The position numbers were made by a program, and so were the translations under genes. Source: Atkinsonella hypoxylon (Eukaryota; Ascomycota; Sordariomycetes; Hypocreales; Clavicipitaceae). From it: 55,436 nt of DNA. Positions 11,212 to 21,900 of the stretch are shown piece after piece. The stretch spans positions 1-55,436 of the forward strand of contig JFHB01000200.1 in assembly GCA_000729835.1 (NCBI GenBank), written 5' to 3'. The notes beneath the pieces were generated by a model. The model was not told the origin of the DNA, did not search any database, and saw only the letters and a program-made list of their open reading frames with translations. Numbering within the stretch: the stretch's first letter is position 1; every line of letters begins with the position of its first letter.

Positions 11212-12681
11212 TCATCTATGTTTCAGCTTCGTCCAGCCATTGGAGCTAGTGCGGCTCGTCGACTTTCCTTCCGCTAGCTTTCCGTTGCCAGCTTGGTCTC
11301 CTGCTGCATTACCAACGGAGGTTTCTTCCATCTTCCACGCGTCGTCATCGAGAAGCTCCCAATCTGGCGTTGGAGCATCTCCGATCAGTTTCTTCTTAAG
11401 TTTGTCTGCGAGTTTCATTGGACTTGGAAGCTTGAAAGATCTCATCAACTCCGTTCCTTCAGGACTACCGAGGAAGTAGAAGGCCCCGCCGTGAGAGTAG
11501 CGGCCGAGCCAATTGCCCTGTGTCTTTTCGCACAACTCTTCTCCGCTAGCACTCCAACCTGGAACTTTTATGTTGATTGTGTGAAAGTCATGCGCTTGTG
11601 CGCTCACCAGAAAGCTGTACAAATTACGTCCCATGCTGCAAATATCGTCAAAATTGCTTGTGTCGCCGATGGAGACCCCTTGAGAACAACATAGCCAAGC
11701 GATATCGTATGCAAGGAGAGTCACTCCTTCAAGAAAAAAGGAGTAAGTGGCAGAGTCCTCCTTCGCAAGTTGCGTCAGAGGCTTCTCAACAAACAATGGT
11801 CGAGGTCGCGGAGCACGCTGGGAGTCATTTCCCCTTGCGTGAGACACAGGTGATGAGATCCCCGGAAAACTAGGAAATGAAGGATTGGCATGTTGATGTG
11901 AAGTGTTCAGATTGAAGATTGTTGGTCGAGGATAGTCACGGTGAGGGAGCGTGACTTCCGCCGGAAGACGAACAGATAGATAGTGGCAGACAAGCATAAG
12001 AATATGAGCCACGTGGGCTAGAGATGTGGATATGGTCTCTGGGCTGATAGCTTTGAAGAGAGTCAGTATAGAAACGGCATAACAGCAAGAAGAAGCATAC
12101 GTACAATCCATGTCAGCCAGATCGATGATCGGCACTTTGCCGAGGTGGTATTCGTAACGACCGGAGCCTCCTTTCTTCAGTCTTTTCAGCCCGTACAGTT
12201 TTATAGCCTCGGTACACAGAAATGCTCGTGTGTTAGCGGTAGCTTCCGCTTTCTGAGCCCAGCGAAAACGGAGCATCTGGGTAGATTTCTCCAGTTCCCG
12301 CCGCTGCTTGACTCTGTGCTGTACAAGGCCATCCAAAACAGCGGCGAAATCCGACCGCCTCTTGGCTAACGCAGCTTTTCGGGCTCGAATCTCTTCTCTG
12401 GCGGCTCTGATTTCCTCCCTCAGGTTCTCGGCTGCAGCGAGAATCTGATCCGTTCGATCCTCCGTGATGTGCTGTTGAGCTAGTGATTGTTGCAAAGTGA
12501 TAGGGCTTGCTGTTGGAGAGTCGGAGAAAGAATCGTTAATCTGTGATTTGAGTGTTTCATTTTCTAAAATGAGTTGCAAATTCTTCATGCGGCCTTGATA
12601 AATATTGTTTCGCGCATCGACAGCGCAGAGAAAGGGCAGTTTCTGTGCATCGTGAAGACGATGGCAGATGGTGCAGTCCAT
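11212..12681 (-). CDS. ATG14: autophagy protein Atg14 (PI3-kinase complex I subunit)
   Basis: Atg14 targets the Vps34-Vps15-Atg6 lipid kinase to the autophagosome assembly site. The N-terminus MDCTICHRLHDAQKLPFLC carries the CxxC and further cysteine typical of the family. Residues about 75-145 form a strong coiled coil (AAAENLREEIRAAREEIRAR) that would pair with Atg6. Then comes the family block YGLKRLKKGG, YHLGKVPIIDLADMD and ETISTSLAHVAHILMLVCHYL. The C-terminal half includes FLEGVTLLAYDIAWLCCSQG and a basic tail. The frame is open for 489 codons, but a canonical 54-nt intron at 12104-12051 lies inside it, so the likely spliced product is 471 residues. It is divergent from the next gene and lies 10.8 kb from ATG6, its direct partner. 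Confidence 0.9.
   Translation of the reverse strand: MDCTICHRLHDAQKLPFLCAVDARNNIYQGRMKNLQLILENETLKSQINDSFSDSPTASPITLQQSLAQQHITEDRTDQILAAAENLREEIRAAREEIRARKAALAKRRSDFAAVLDGLVQHRVKQRRELEKSTQMLRFRWAQKAEATANTRAFLCTEAIKLYGLKRLKKGGSGRYEYHLGKVPIIDLADMDCTYASSCCYAVSILTLFKAISPETISTSLAHVAHILMLVCHYLSVRLPAEVTLPHRDYPRPTIFNLNTSHQHANPSFPSFPGISSPVSHARGNDSQRAPRPRPLFVEKPLTQLAKEDSATYSFFLEGVTLLAYDIAWLCCSQGVSIGDTSNFDDICSMGRNLYSFLVSAQAHDFHTINIKVPGWSASGEELCEKTQGNWLGRYSHGGAFYFLGSPEGTELMRSFKLPSPMKLADKLKKKLIGDAPTPDWELLDDDAWKMEETSVGNAAGDQAGNGKLAEGKSTSRTSSNGWTKLKHR
12051..12104 (-). other. ATG14: in-frame 54-nt intron inside ATG14
   Basis: On the minus strand a GTACGT donor, a CTGAC branch-like site and a TTCAAAG acceptor delimit 54 nt with no stop and length divisible by three. 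Splicing joins IDLADMD to SISPETIS, matching the continuous family block. Retention adds 18 residues rich in C, Y, S and L. The splice call is an inference from signals and family conservation. Confidence 0.8.
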
Positions 12682-13258
12682 GATGGGTGTGCTGTATCTT
12701 GGTCTGCCACCTCGTCCTCGGGGAAGATGTTACCGACTGGGAAGTGATGGCATTTGTACGTTCGTTGTGACGAGAAACAGGTTGTGGTTGAGCATGAGAC
12801 CTCTCTTGAGCTTGCGAGCTTGCGAGCACAGCAGCTCAGCACTTGATGCAACGGGTGACTGACGAGCTTGACTAAGCTGAGCTGGTCACGAGGTGGATGG
12901 GATGGGATGAGATGAGATGAGATCAGAATGCTGATGGAATGACGCCACAAGTGCCGGTGGCGCGTAGGGTGGGCGACAGACAGCTAACTAACTATTTATT
13001 TAAACATTTAAACATTGATGGGACGTATGAGACGTGGAACGTGACTGGTTAGGAAGGGAAGGAAGGAACCTTCGGCAAGGAAGTTGACCAGACTTGATCT
13101 TGACAGCACTACTCTGTAATTATCGGACACTAAAACCACTGGACTTGCGGAGTACATGCACACATCACACATGCACCAGATAAACTTTGCCCCTCAAACA
13201 CCACCAACAAACAACCTGAAGCCAACCAACCTCATAACGTAGCGGCATTTACTCAACA
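12682..13258. promoter_or_regulatory. divergent promoter region, ATG14 / unknown small protein
   Basis: The 577 bp separate two outward-facing start codons. They contain a GAGAT/GGGAT-type direct repeat at about 12898-12922 and an AT-rich block (TATTTATTTAAACATTTAAAC) at about 12993-13013. No well-known operator is recognised. Confidence 0.4.
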
Positions 13259-13882
13259 ATGTCTTCAGTATCTCCAGCATCCCCAGCCGATGGATCTGTG
13301 GCGTCGGATTCCCTCTCCGCAGACGACGAGCATCCAGCTGGTGACAATACCATCACCCTGTCGGACATGGAAAACCATGCTCAACCCGAGGAAGATGATG
13401 CGGAAAGTCTGTCTAGTCAGGGTCGTCTGAACGGCGCCGTTGTAGCCAGCCCTCCACCAGCAGACGTCCCCCCTTTTGACTGGGAGGACTTCGAAGCAAG
13501 ATACGAATGTGCGCTGAAGGAGGCAGATAGCGAGGAGAAGGAGATTCTGAAGGAAGCTAAGAGTCTATCCAAGGTAGAATGCACCATCTTGGCTGTGAGC
13601 ATACTTACCTAGCTTCTTTGCTGACATAGTGTGGCATGCAAAGTACTTTCAAGCCTGGGCTTCTGCTGCTTCAGTACACGACGATGAGCGCGCCGTGAAG
13701 CGACTACGGACGCGACAACGTTTCGTCAACCTGGCTGAGGAGAAAATGGCGCAAAAACAGAAGCATTGTGAGTTGTTTCCAGGATCCAGCTACTACCTTG
13801 TCCCCCGGTCTAACTGTAGAATGAAGACGACGAGGTTGTTCGCGCGTTTGAGAGTGCCCTCGCATTGCTCAAGTCGAGTTGA
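13259..13882 (+). CDS. small conserved-looking protein of unknown function
   Basis: I read three exons: 13259-13573, 13644-13767 and 13827-13882, giving 164 residues. Junctions are AAG/GTAGAA, CATT/GTGAGT and an AAG acceptor before ACGACGAGG, which keep one frame through KSLSKYFQAWASAASVHDDE and EKMAQKQKHYDEVVRAFESA. The first about 75 residues are acidic and disordered. From PPFDWEDFEARYECALKEAD to the end the sequence is a regular charged helix or coiled coil. This pattern (disordered head, W-containing helical tail) looks familiar from ascomycete proteins annotated as hypothetical, so a conserved interaction module is likely, but I cannot name the family. The gene is divergent from ATG14. 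Confidence 0.72.
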
Positions 13883-14268
13883 GCCGTTCTGGTGTCTTAA
13901 GACATACGCCATATCATTGTAAACACATGCAGACATTATCAATATTCCGTACCAGACAGTTGTCCAGTTGTCTGTACATCCGTCAGCGGTTGAAGGCCCC
14001 ACCCAACACACAGGCGCGGCGACCCGCGGTCGGTACTTTTTTCTCAAACCACTTCACCCCTTTTGGACGATTATCATTAGTGTCTTTCCCATTACAACGT
14101 GAGCCGTCAGGAATGGTTTTCTAATTGCTTTTCTCCGAAGCTTTCGATGCACGAGTGCAGGAATATCATGAAGCAGAGCGTTCCTAGCGCCACGGCCGCA
14201 AGCGACACTAGTCTTCTCTTAGCTACGTGTTGCTAGCCTCTATTTGTTTTGCCTGAACCCCCTTCAAT
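13883..14268. other. short intergenic stretch
   Basis: The 386 bp between two same-strand small genes hold a 3' UTR and the next promoter. No repeat or motif worth naming was seen. The start codon of the next gene follows CTTCAAT. Confidence 0.4.
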
Positions 14269-14848
14269 ATGGCAGCAGACGGTCATGTAACCTGGCAAGA
14301 ACGAGCAGGCGAGCTAAAAATCTCCCAGGTAATCGACTTAAGCAGTGATCTAGACCGTTCCCCTCAAGCTGACCTTTTTCTTTCAGGATGAACTCACCGC
14401 ATTCCACCGTAGCCACTTTTCTGCCAATACAGTAGCCGACTTCACTACTGAATTTCTATCTTTGCCCCCAAATGGCACCGAGCTTTATGGAGGCGTTGAC
14501 ATTGAATGGGAAGAAGCGGACAGCTTGGGGTTCTATTCCGATGGCGCCAAACGCACCTTGACTGATGAACAAATCGAAATATTCCGGCACTCTGAACTGA
14601 GGGAGTTTAAAAAACAGCAGAAAAAGTCCAAGGGATTGAAGTCAACTGCCGACGTTGAGGGTGAAGTCTCCACTATAAATCAGCGATCAAACGCAAATGG
14701 TCAAGATATGCGTCATCATCACAGTCGCGGTATGAGCAAGAAGAACAAGAAGGGTCGAAGAATTATTGCGCACGAACCCAAACCTGATTTGAGAAAGCGC
14801 ACTTGGGATGTTGTCGACCAAGGTCTTGACTCTCTGGACTATGATTGA
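14269..14848 (+). CDS. small basic-tailed protein of unknown function (DUF3807-like?)
   Basis: There are two exons, 14269-14328 and 14387-14848, giving 173 residues. The intron has a GTAATC donor, a GCTGACC branch-like site and a TTTCAG acceptor. The protein begins MAADGHVTWQERAGELKISQ and continues DELTAFHRSHFSANTVADF. A middle block reads TDEQIEIFRHSELREFKKQQ. The tail is very basic (SKKNKKGRRIIAH) and ends RTWDVVDQGLDSLDYD. The layout resembles the fungal family known as DUF3807, though this is from memory of its general shape and not a search. The basic segment suggests a nuclear or RNA-bound protein. Function unknown. Confidence 0.72.
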
Positions 14849-16411
14849 GCGATTGACCATCAGCCGTAATTTGATGCTTCTGGTACATGTGAGCCCGCCA
14901 TGCTTTCTTTCACCGCTTCTACGATACCTATATGATGAAATCCTTTGTATCGTCATCCTTAGTCAGATTCGGATTTCGGACAGATGATTCACTTGACTTG
15001 CTTCGAGTGAGGATGGACGCAAGTTCTGGACGTGACGAGTAACTTAATCTTCTCTCTGAGGTTCACTATTTCTCATCTTGTCATTTTTAATTCAAATCGC
15101 ATAGCGCTGTGACAACTGATTATATCCTCATAGTCCGAAAAGTGTGTTGCTTTTAAAGAATGCAGCTTAAGGCGAAGCGACGTCGGCTCAATTTGGGTAA
15201 TAAATCAAGGAAAGATTGAAAAGGCGAGATGCGAGGATTTGGCCACTATGCGACCATATAAAGCCACGTATAGTAACTACGAGACTACGAGGAATGAGGA
15301 CATGCATTGACGGTCATCTCTTTCTGTTTGGCCATATGTCTATCGTGCTCAATAATGATCGATCTCCAACACGCGACGTAAGCAAGATTGTCGAACCGCT
15401 TTGACCTCCATCTTGCCAGGCAGGGTTGACTGGTACTTGAGAAGATGAAGCCAACGCCCTTTGCATAACTCTGGGATGGGCCGGACGTTGACTACTAATG
15501 AGAATGAATATATTTTGAGCGCCTAGATGGGTGCGTAGCTATACTGACTGCTATATCAATTTGTAAAAAAGTGACCAGCATCAGACACAGCACGCAACAC
15601 ACGACGACGCTGTCGCCATTTCCCATTTGCAGAGTCTCCCATCACGCGTCTGGGGCTTATAGTGCCTTGCCCACCGCTTTTACTTGGGGTGAATTCCTCT
15701 AGTTACAGTATAGAGTGGCTCACCTATGAAGTGGTGTCGCAAGAGCCCCCTCTACCTAGTATGACAAATAGCGTAGATGTACGAAATAGCCCAGAACAGA
15801 AGTGACGCTAGGTAGTTTAAACCATGCATGATGTCCGTTGAATACATACTCCGCTCATAAAGAATCTTTTGGAAGCGCGACTGTAAGGGAAGAGCCTGTG
15901 ACAAAAATAAAATATCGAAAATTTGGATTGCGAACCTATAGGTTGAAAGCTGAGAAGAGTGACCGGGAGCTGCAATCAGGGTCCAGAGATGCTGCCTACC
16001 TAACCACGCCCACAATCGTCGTTTCTAAACGGGACCGAACCATTAAATCCCTTTCCTGGAATGGGTATTATTTCGTGCAACACCAGCTTAAAGTAGTTAT
16101 ATGATCCAGCAAAGTCGGCCACCCTCTGTGGCTTGCCATGACGACTGCCAATTGCCTCCCGCATACAAGCGTAAGTGGGGCCACTTGTGAGGTCGAGCAG
16201 CGGCTGAGCTGGGGCCCATCCGCGCATCCCACCTTCATTTTGCCCTCCGGCATCAGTTTCCCATCAGACCTGCGATCACCTTTGTCGACCAGGCCTTGTG
16301 TCACTCCCTTCTTGGACCGCAAGACATCCGACTCTTGATACAAATTTTTTTTTTTCCTTTTTTTCCTTTTTGGTGGTCGGTGCATCGCGACACTCTGTGC
16401 GCCGAGGCACC
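14849..16411. other. intergenic and CK2 leader with pyrimidine tract
   Basis: No convincing gene is present; small frames on both strands lack motifs. Just before the CK2 start codon a T/C-only tract (about 16344-16372, runs of T broken by CC) marks a typical CT-rich fungal promoter or 5' UTR. No E-box or other clear operator was noted near it. Confidence 0.4.
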
Positions 16412-17791
16412 ATGGCGCGTGTCTACGCCGATGTCAACCAGAACATGCCCCGCAGCTACTGGGATTACGATTCCGTCAATATCAGTGCGTGGTGTCCTGC
16501 GATCTTTTGATGCTGGCCTTTGCTGACATATTCATGCATAGGCTGGGGTGTGTTGGAAAATTACGAAGTCGTGAGGAAGATTGGTATGGTTCCCCAGCAC
16601 GATACCTCGTGTGCGAATCACTAGCTAATTCCTCCTCCTGTTGCAATATAGGTCGGGGGAAATACTCGGAGGTTTTCGAAGGCATCAACGTCGTGAATTA
16701 CCAGAAATGTGTCGTAAAGGTCTTGAAGCCCGTCAAGAAGAAGAAGATCAAGCGAGAGATCAAGATTCTTCAGAATCTAGCCGGAGGGCCGAACGTTGTT
16801 GCGCTGTTGGATGTGGTCAGAGACTCTCAGGTCAGAACTCCTGCCTCTCGTCATTCGTCCGGGATATTTTCTGCAAAGCGATCCGTTCCAGATCTTGACT
16901 GACTTAAACGATAGAGTAAAACTCCATCTCTAATTTTCGAATATGTTAACAACATCGACTTCCGCAGTCTCTATCCGAAATTCAACGACCTCGATGTGCG
17001 ATTCTATATTCATGAGTTGCTCAAAGCTCTTGATTTCTGCCACAGTAAGGGCATTATGCACAGAGATGTCAAGCCTCATAACGTTATGATCGATCATGAG
17101 AACAGAAAAGTAGGGCACATGGGTCACAAAGGCCTCCCCAAAGCGGACTATGAAGTATGCATGCAGTATGTGCTAATGGTTCTGTCCACCACGTAGCTGC
17201 GTCTGATCGATTGGGGATTGGCTGAGTTTTATCATCCCGGCACCGAATACAATGTGCGCGTGGCATCCCGATACTTCAAGGGTCCAGAATTGCTCGTCGA
17301 TTTTCAAGAGTACGACTACAGCTTGGACATGTGGAGTTTGGGGGCAATGTTTGCTTCAATGATCTTCAGAAAAGAACCATTCTTCCATGGCAATAGCAAC
17401 TCTGATCAACTTGTCAAAATTGCAAAGGTTTTGGGAACAGACGAGCTCTTTGACTACCTAGATAAGTACGAGATTGAGTTGGACTCACAGTATGATGATA
17501 TCCTTGGACGATTCCAAAAGAAGCCTTGGCACAGCTTCGTCACGTCTGAGAACCAGCGTTTTGTCTCTAATGAAGCCATCGACTTCCTCGACAAGTTACT
17601 GAGATATGACCATCAAGTAAGTGGGCTTTGACACTAATCCCGACCGCGTGAGCAAGCCTCGACTAATATTCGTGGTATAGGAACGACTTACCGCTAAAGA
17701 AGCTCAAGTTCACCCTTACTTCGACCCCGTGCGCGATCCGGAGGTCTTCAAACGTCATCTGGCTGATCTCAATGGAACGTACAAATCGTGA
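16412..17791 (+). CDS. CKA1: casein kinase II catalytic subunit alpha
   Basis: This constitutive Ser/Thr kinase prefers acidic sites. Six exons are read: 16412-16484, 16542-16583, 16652-16830, 16915-17109, 17197-17616 and 17681-17791, giving 339 residues, the normal length. Signatures in order are the glycine loop GRGKYSEVFEG, the catalytic lysine in VVKVLK, the basic CK2 segment KPVKKKKIKREIK, the catalytic loop HRDVKPHNVMID, the CK2-specific DWG in place of DFG (LIDWGLAEFYHPG), the P+1 segment VASRYFKGPELLVD and LDMWSLGAMFASMIF. The first exons are short and densely interrupted, with the intron after ISW-flanking bases splitting a serine codon. It converges with SCM3. Both the kinetochore and autophagy machineries include reported CK2 substrates, but no direct link is shown here. 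Confidence 0.97.
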
Positions 17792-18909
17792 AGTGGCCGG
17801 CAGATGGGAATAGCGGTCTTTGGTTTTTTATGTCTCAACCGAATTCTCACTATCTCTCCTTCAGTCCTCACCTTCTATTCGAACGACCAAGGTGACCAGC
17901 TCCGGACTACGTTGGTTCGTCGCTTCTTTCATGCGAATTTCGCCATTAGAAAGCTCCAAACATAGGACGACCCGTGCCTAAGCAGCCGTCCGATTGGGTG
18001 GTTGGATGGGTTCCGTCTAAACCTAGCTATTCCGATGATAAGCAGCTGTATAAGAAGCAAGCAACTTCATCGCATACCACGATATATTCAACGAACATGA
18101 AATGGGGAGGATATGACTTTGAAGGTACAAGTAACTCCATGCCCGGCAAAGGATGGACTCGATGGCGTTCATTGGAATCAAGCATTGAATTGATGCAGTA
18201 GTGTGGAAGAGAGCATGTGCTCAAGTTTTTGTTTGGAATCTTGAGGTCCTATTCCTCTTTACTCTTCTGTGTTTGGACGTTTGGGCCGTTTTGGGCCGTT
18301 CTGGGAAGTTTCGGTCCGTTCTTCCTTTTTCTTTATTATTGTTTTGCTTTCGTCTTGGTGGCAGCAGCCTAATATTGGTGAAGAACATTGGAAACCGCTT
18401 GGCGTTCAAATTCAACGAGCTTCTGGGAACATGTTGGTACGCTGTTAACTCGATTGGTCGTGTGTAAGCCATCTATCTGTAATGCCTTCTCAAAGATGAC
18501 CCAATGATGCAGCATTACGCAATTGCGCTTGAAAAGGCGTGTCTCTCTTGTTTTCAACCTCTTAATCACCGTCCGCCACTTATTTTGGTAACGTTGTTTA
18601 CCCAGAGCAAAACCGCCTGGGACGACTACGAGCTAGGTTTGTAGTAGCTTGACTCGACGCATTTCACCTGAACGTCAGACGCTCTCTATGTTGCCCTTGC
18701 TGCTGAACTACCATGACATGCTCTTGGAAATCTTCGTACAATCTATTCTGTGCCACCATTTGCCTCACTGCCATAAGCTTGAAACGAAAATGCCACTTTT
18801 ATTCACGTAGCATGGAATGAAGTGACAGTACATGCAAGCCTCCTAGACAGAGTAGAATACATACGATAATGAACATGCAGGGCACAGAGAATGCCACAAC
18901 GGCATACAA
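17792..18909. other. convergent 3' region of CKA1 and SCM3
   Basis: This 1.1 kb holds the two 3' UTRs. A tandem TTTGGGCCGTTTTGGGCCGT-type repeat is at about 18280-18312. Frames at 18201-18467 plus and 18221-18472 minus overlap each other and have no support. No RNA gene was seen. Confidence 0.4.
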
Positions 18910-21900
18910 TTACAGACAAGTGAAGCAGAAGTCTCGATTACAAGTATACCCGTTCACACCGCACTCCTGCACATCGGACGCCGCATGTCCCGCACGTCTG
19001 GACGCATGGCCATCGGCATGCCGTCTCTTCTTCCGCTTCTCCCGGGACCCATCTCTTTCTGGTCGCGCAGGATGCTCCGTCCGAGGCGGTGACTGGCACC
19101 TCTTTTGCGAGTCAGAGGCTGTTTTGGCAGCGGACGACGATCTCGATGCTACAGGGCTACCTAGCTCGTCTGCATCATCAACCTCGTTGCCCTTGACCCT
19201 GCCCGAGACCAATGAAAGTAGTGAGCGCCGTGATTTGTGGCGTTTCTTGTCTCTGAGAACCTCATCTGTTGTGAATGGCTTATGTTGCTTGGTTGATGCC
19301 AAGGGTTTGGCCACTGGTTGTTGCTGTGTAGAGGGACGGTGCGGTTGTGCTGCGGTGAAGCAGGACGGGCTGTGCTCTCTCCGTTCCATGGGCTTGCCTG
19401 AGCTGTGTGTCGTAAACATCGATTTCAGAGACATTTGCTTCATGGCTTGCGGCTTCGCTTCCTGGATTTTTGTCTTGGGTGCTATGACGGCCTGCTTGAA
19501 CTCACCCATGGTTCGCTTTTCTGTCATATTAGGCCACTTTGGAGGGGCTTGGTTGACATCCAAGAAGATAGGTGTGCAGCGCTCAGTGGACCTGGGCACC
19601 ATTGCTGTACGACGCGCAGGTGACCTCCGAGGGGTTACAGTAGGGGAAGGCTTCGGTCTCGGCTTATCCGGTGTACGGGGGGCTGCTTCAACAGGAGAAG
19701 ATACGAAGAGGGAAGGGCTGGCCGTCGGCGTTCGATGGCCAGGCGGCGAAGCTTGGCTCATATTCAACTTGGATGCGGCAGAAACTGATGCTGCTTTGGT
19801 CGGCGGAGTTGAAGGGCGACTCCGGGCAAGGTTCTGGGGAGAGAGCATGATAGTGGCTCCCTTTGACCTTGGTGTACTTGGCATAGTCGTCGGTGATGCC
19901 TTCATAGGCGCCGTTGGGGCCGCGGTTGCAGTCATACCAATTCTATCAGAGTTTACAATTTGCCGTTCCGTCGATTCACCGCCCGTAGAATCTTCATCTT
20001 CTATACGAATTGGTGTATCATCTTCTGCAGGCGGGAAGGGTTGCGCCTCAACATCCGGCGACGTTCTATTGTCAGAATCAGGTTCACTGTGACTTGCTAG
20101 TTGCGGCTCGTCATCAACTTTTTTCTGAGTTGCCGCAGTTGGATTCGGTGTTACCCCCATACCCGTCGCAATCCCACGATTCGAATATACTGGTGAAGAT
20201 GGAAGACGAAATTCGTCCGATTTGTTTGAGATCGGTGTACGACTCTTGTATGTCTGGATGGGTGTAGGCGTTCGGCTATTGATGTTCCGCACAGGTGTGG
20301 GAGTAGCCATAGGATAAATTCTCTGCGCAGGCGGAGACGACCTTTGAACACTCGATGGCGGGCTTGGCGGCGAGGGAGTCGGTTCGACTGGTTTGGCGAC
20401 ACTTTTCGGTGAGTCCATTACTAAAAAACCAGCATCGTCATGCTGTCCAATTGACCCAGGAGATTCTGGGCAATCTGAGCCATCGGCTGGACTAGAATGT
20501 AAGGATTGTTGCTTGGGCGATATTCCACCGTTGCTCGTATCCAATACCTCCGTCACCCGCCTAGATTCCTCAGATTCTGACTCTTCCTCAGAAGAGGACT
20601 CAGCATGCTGAGTTTCATGTCGTTGTCTGGGTGATGAGAGCGGTCTTTTCCTGCTTGTCCCATAAGCTTGTGCTTGAGCCTGAAACCCATTACCGAACAT
20701 AAAGCCTCCTTGTAACGACGATATATCTTGCGCTAAGCGCCGAGCAACACCGTACCATGCATCCTCCGTTACTGAAGTTCTGTTGGGATGAGCACCCAAG
20801 AGTGCCGTCATACTGTTCTGCAACCCAGGCATTTGCACTTTTCTTCGGCACCGCTTGTAACCAACCGGATACTTCCTCGGTCGGCCTCTCTTGCGCTTCA
20901 CTGGTTCCTGTGAGTTGCTTTGGCCAGGCCCTACTGCTGATAATGGCGGAGGAGGTTGCTGGAGTAGTTGCTGGACTGGCCGCTGCATGGTCTGTTGTTG
21001 CCATTGTATGAGAGGCTGCTGAAATAGGGGGCTCTGAAGAGGGGGGTACGCCATTTGCGGAGGAAATTCCTGGAAGGGTTGCTGCATCATGGCGTGAAAA
21101 GGATGATGGAAAGGTTGTGCCGGAAAGCCGAAATGATAAGGAGGGTAAAAGTATGGCTGTCCAAACATTGGGGTTGGATATGGCATAAATGGCGGCGGCA
21201 TTTGTTGTTGTGTTGCTTCTGATTTCCGGGGCCTGCCTCGTTTTCTCTTGTTACCTGAATCGGCTTCAGATTCGTTTGCTTGCGCAGCCTCCGAAGCCCA
21301 AGCTACCTCTGGAGTGGGATCGCCAGGTTGACTAGGCATATTGCTATTCCCAGTAAACGAATGTTGTGGTACTTGAGAGGCGGCCGAAGAAGGTTGTTTT
21401 GATATTGATTTTTCCTTTTTGCGCAAACTTGTTACTGAGCTTTGACCACTGTTATCAGGACGAGGATATTTCCTAGGTCGTCCTCGCCCGCGTTTGACCG
21501 TCGTCTCATCGCAGCTGCCGCCGAGGACACTACCAGTAACTGGATTTGCAGCAGAACCGACGACCTTAGACTGATTACCAATCGTGGCATTCGGGGGAAT
21601 AGTGAACAATGGAGTTTCATCATCGGAGAGCATACATGCTAAGTCGAAATCTTGGTGAGAAGCCTTATTGTATGAAGCTTGCATGGTCTGAGCCGGAGCC
21701 GGGGTCGGGACTGATTCATCTTCCTGGGTTAGGCAAGTGTCTTGTGAGTCTGGTATGACTCTGCTTGATAAATCATTATCGTGCACTTGATTCGATGCAG
21801 GTAAATCATCGCCCGTCTGAGAAGATGTCTCTACATCCTCCGACGAAAAAACAAGGTCTTGAACCGTCTCACTATCCTCCGCGACGGTTGCTCGGGCCTT

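Noticed and set aside
18869..20092. Plus-strand frame of 407 codons opposite SCM3
   Set aside because: It is the antisense shadow of the 3' part of SCM3; the minus frame has AT-hooks and continuous family sequence, the plus frame only low-complexity residues.
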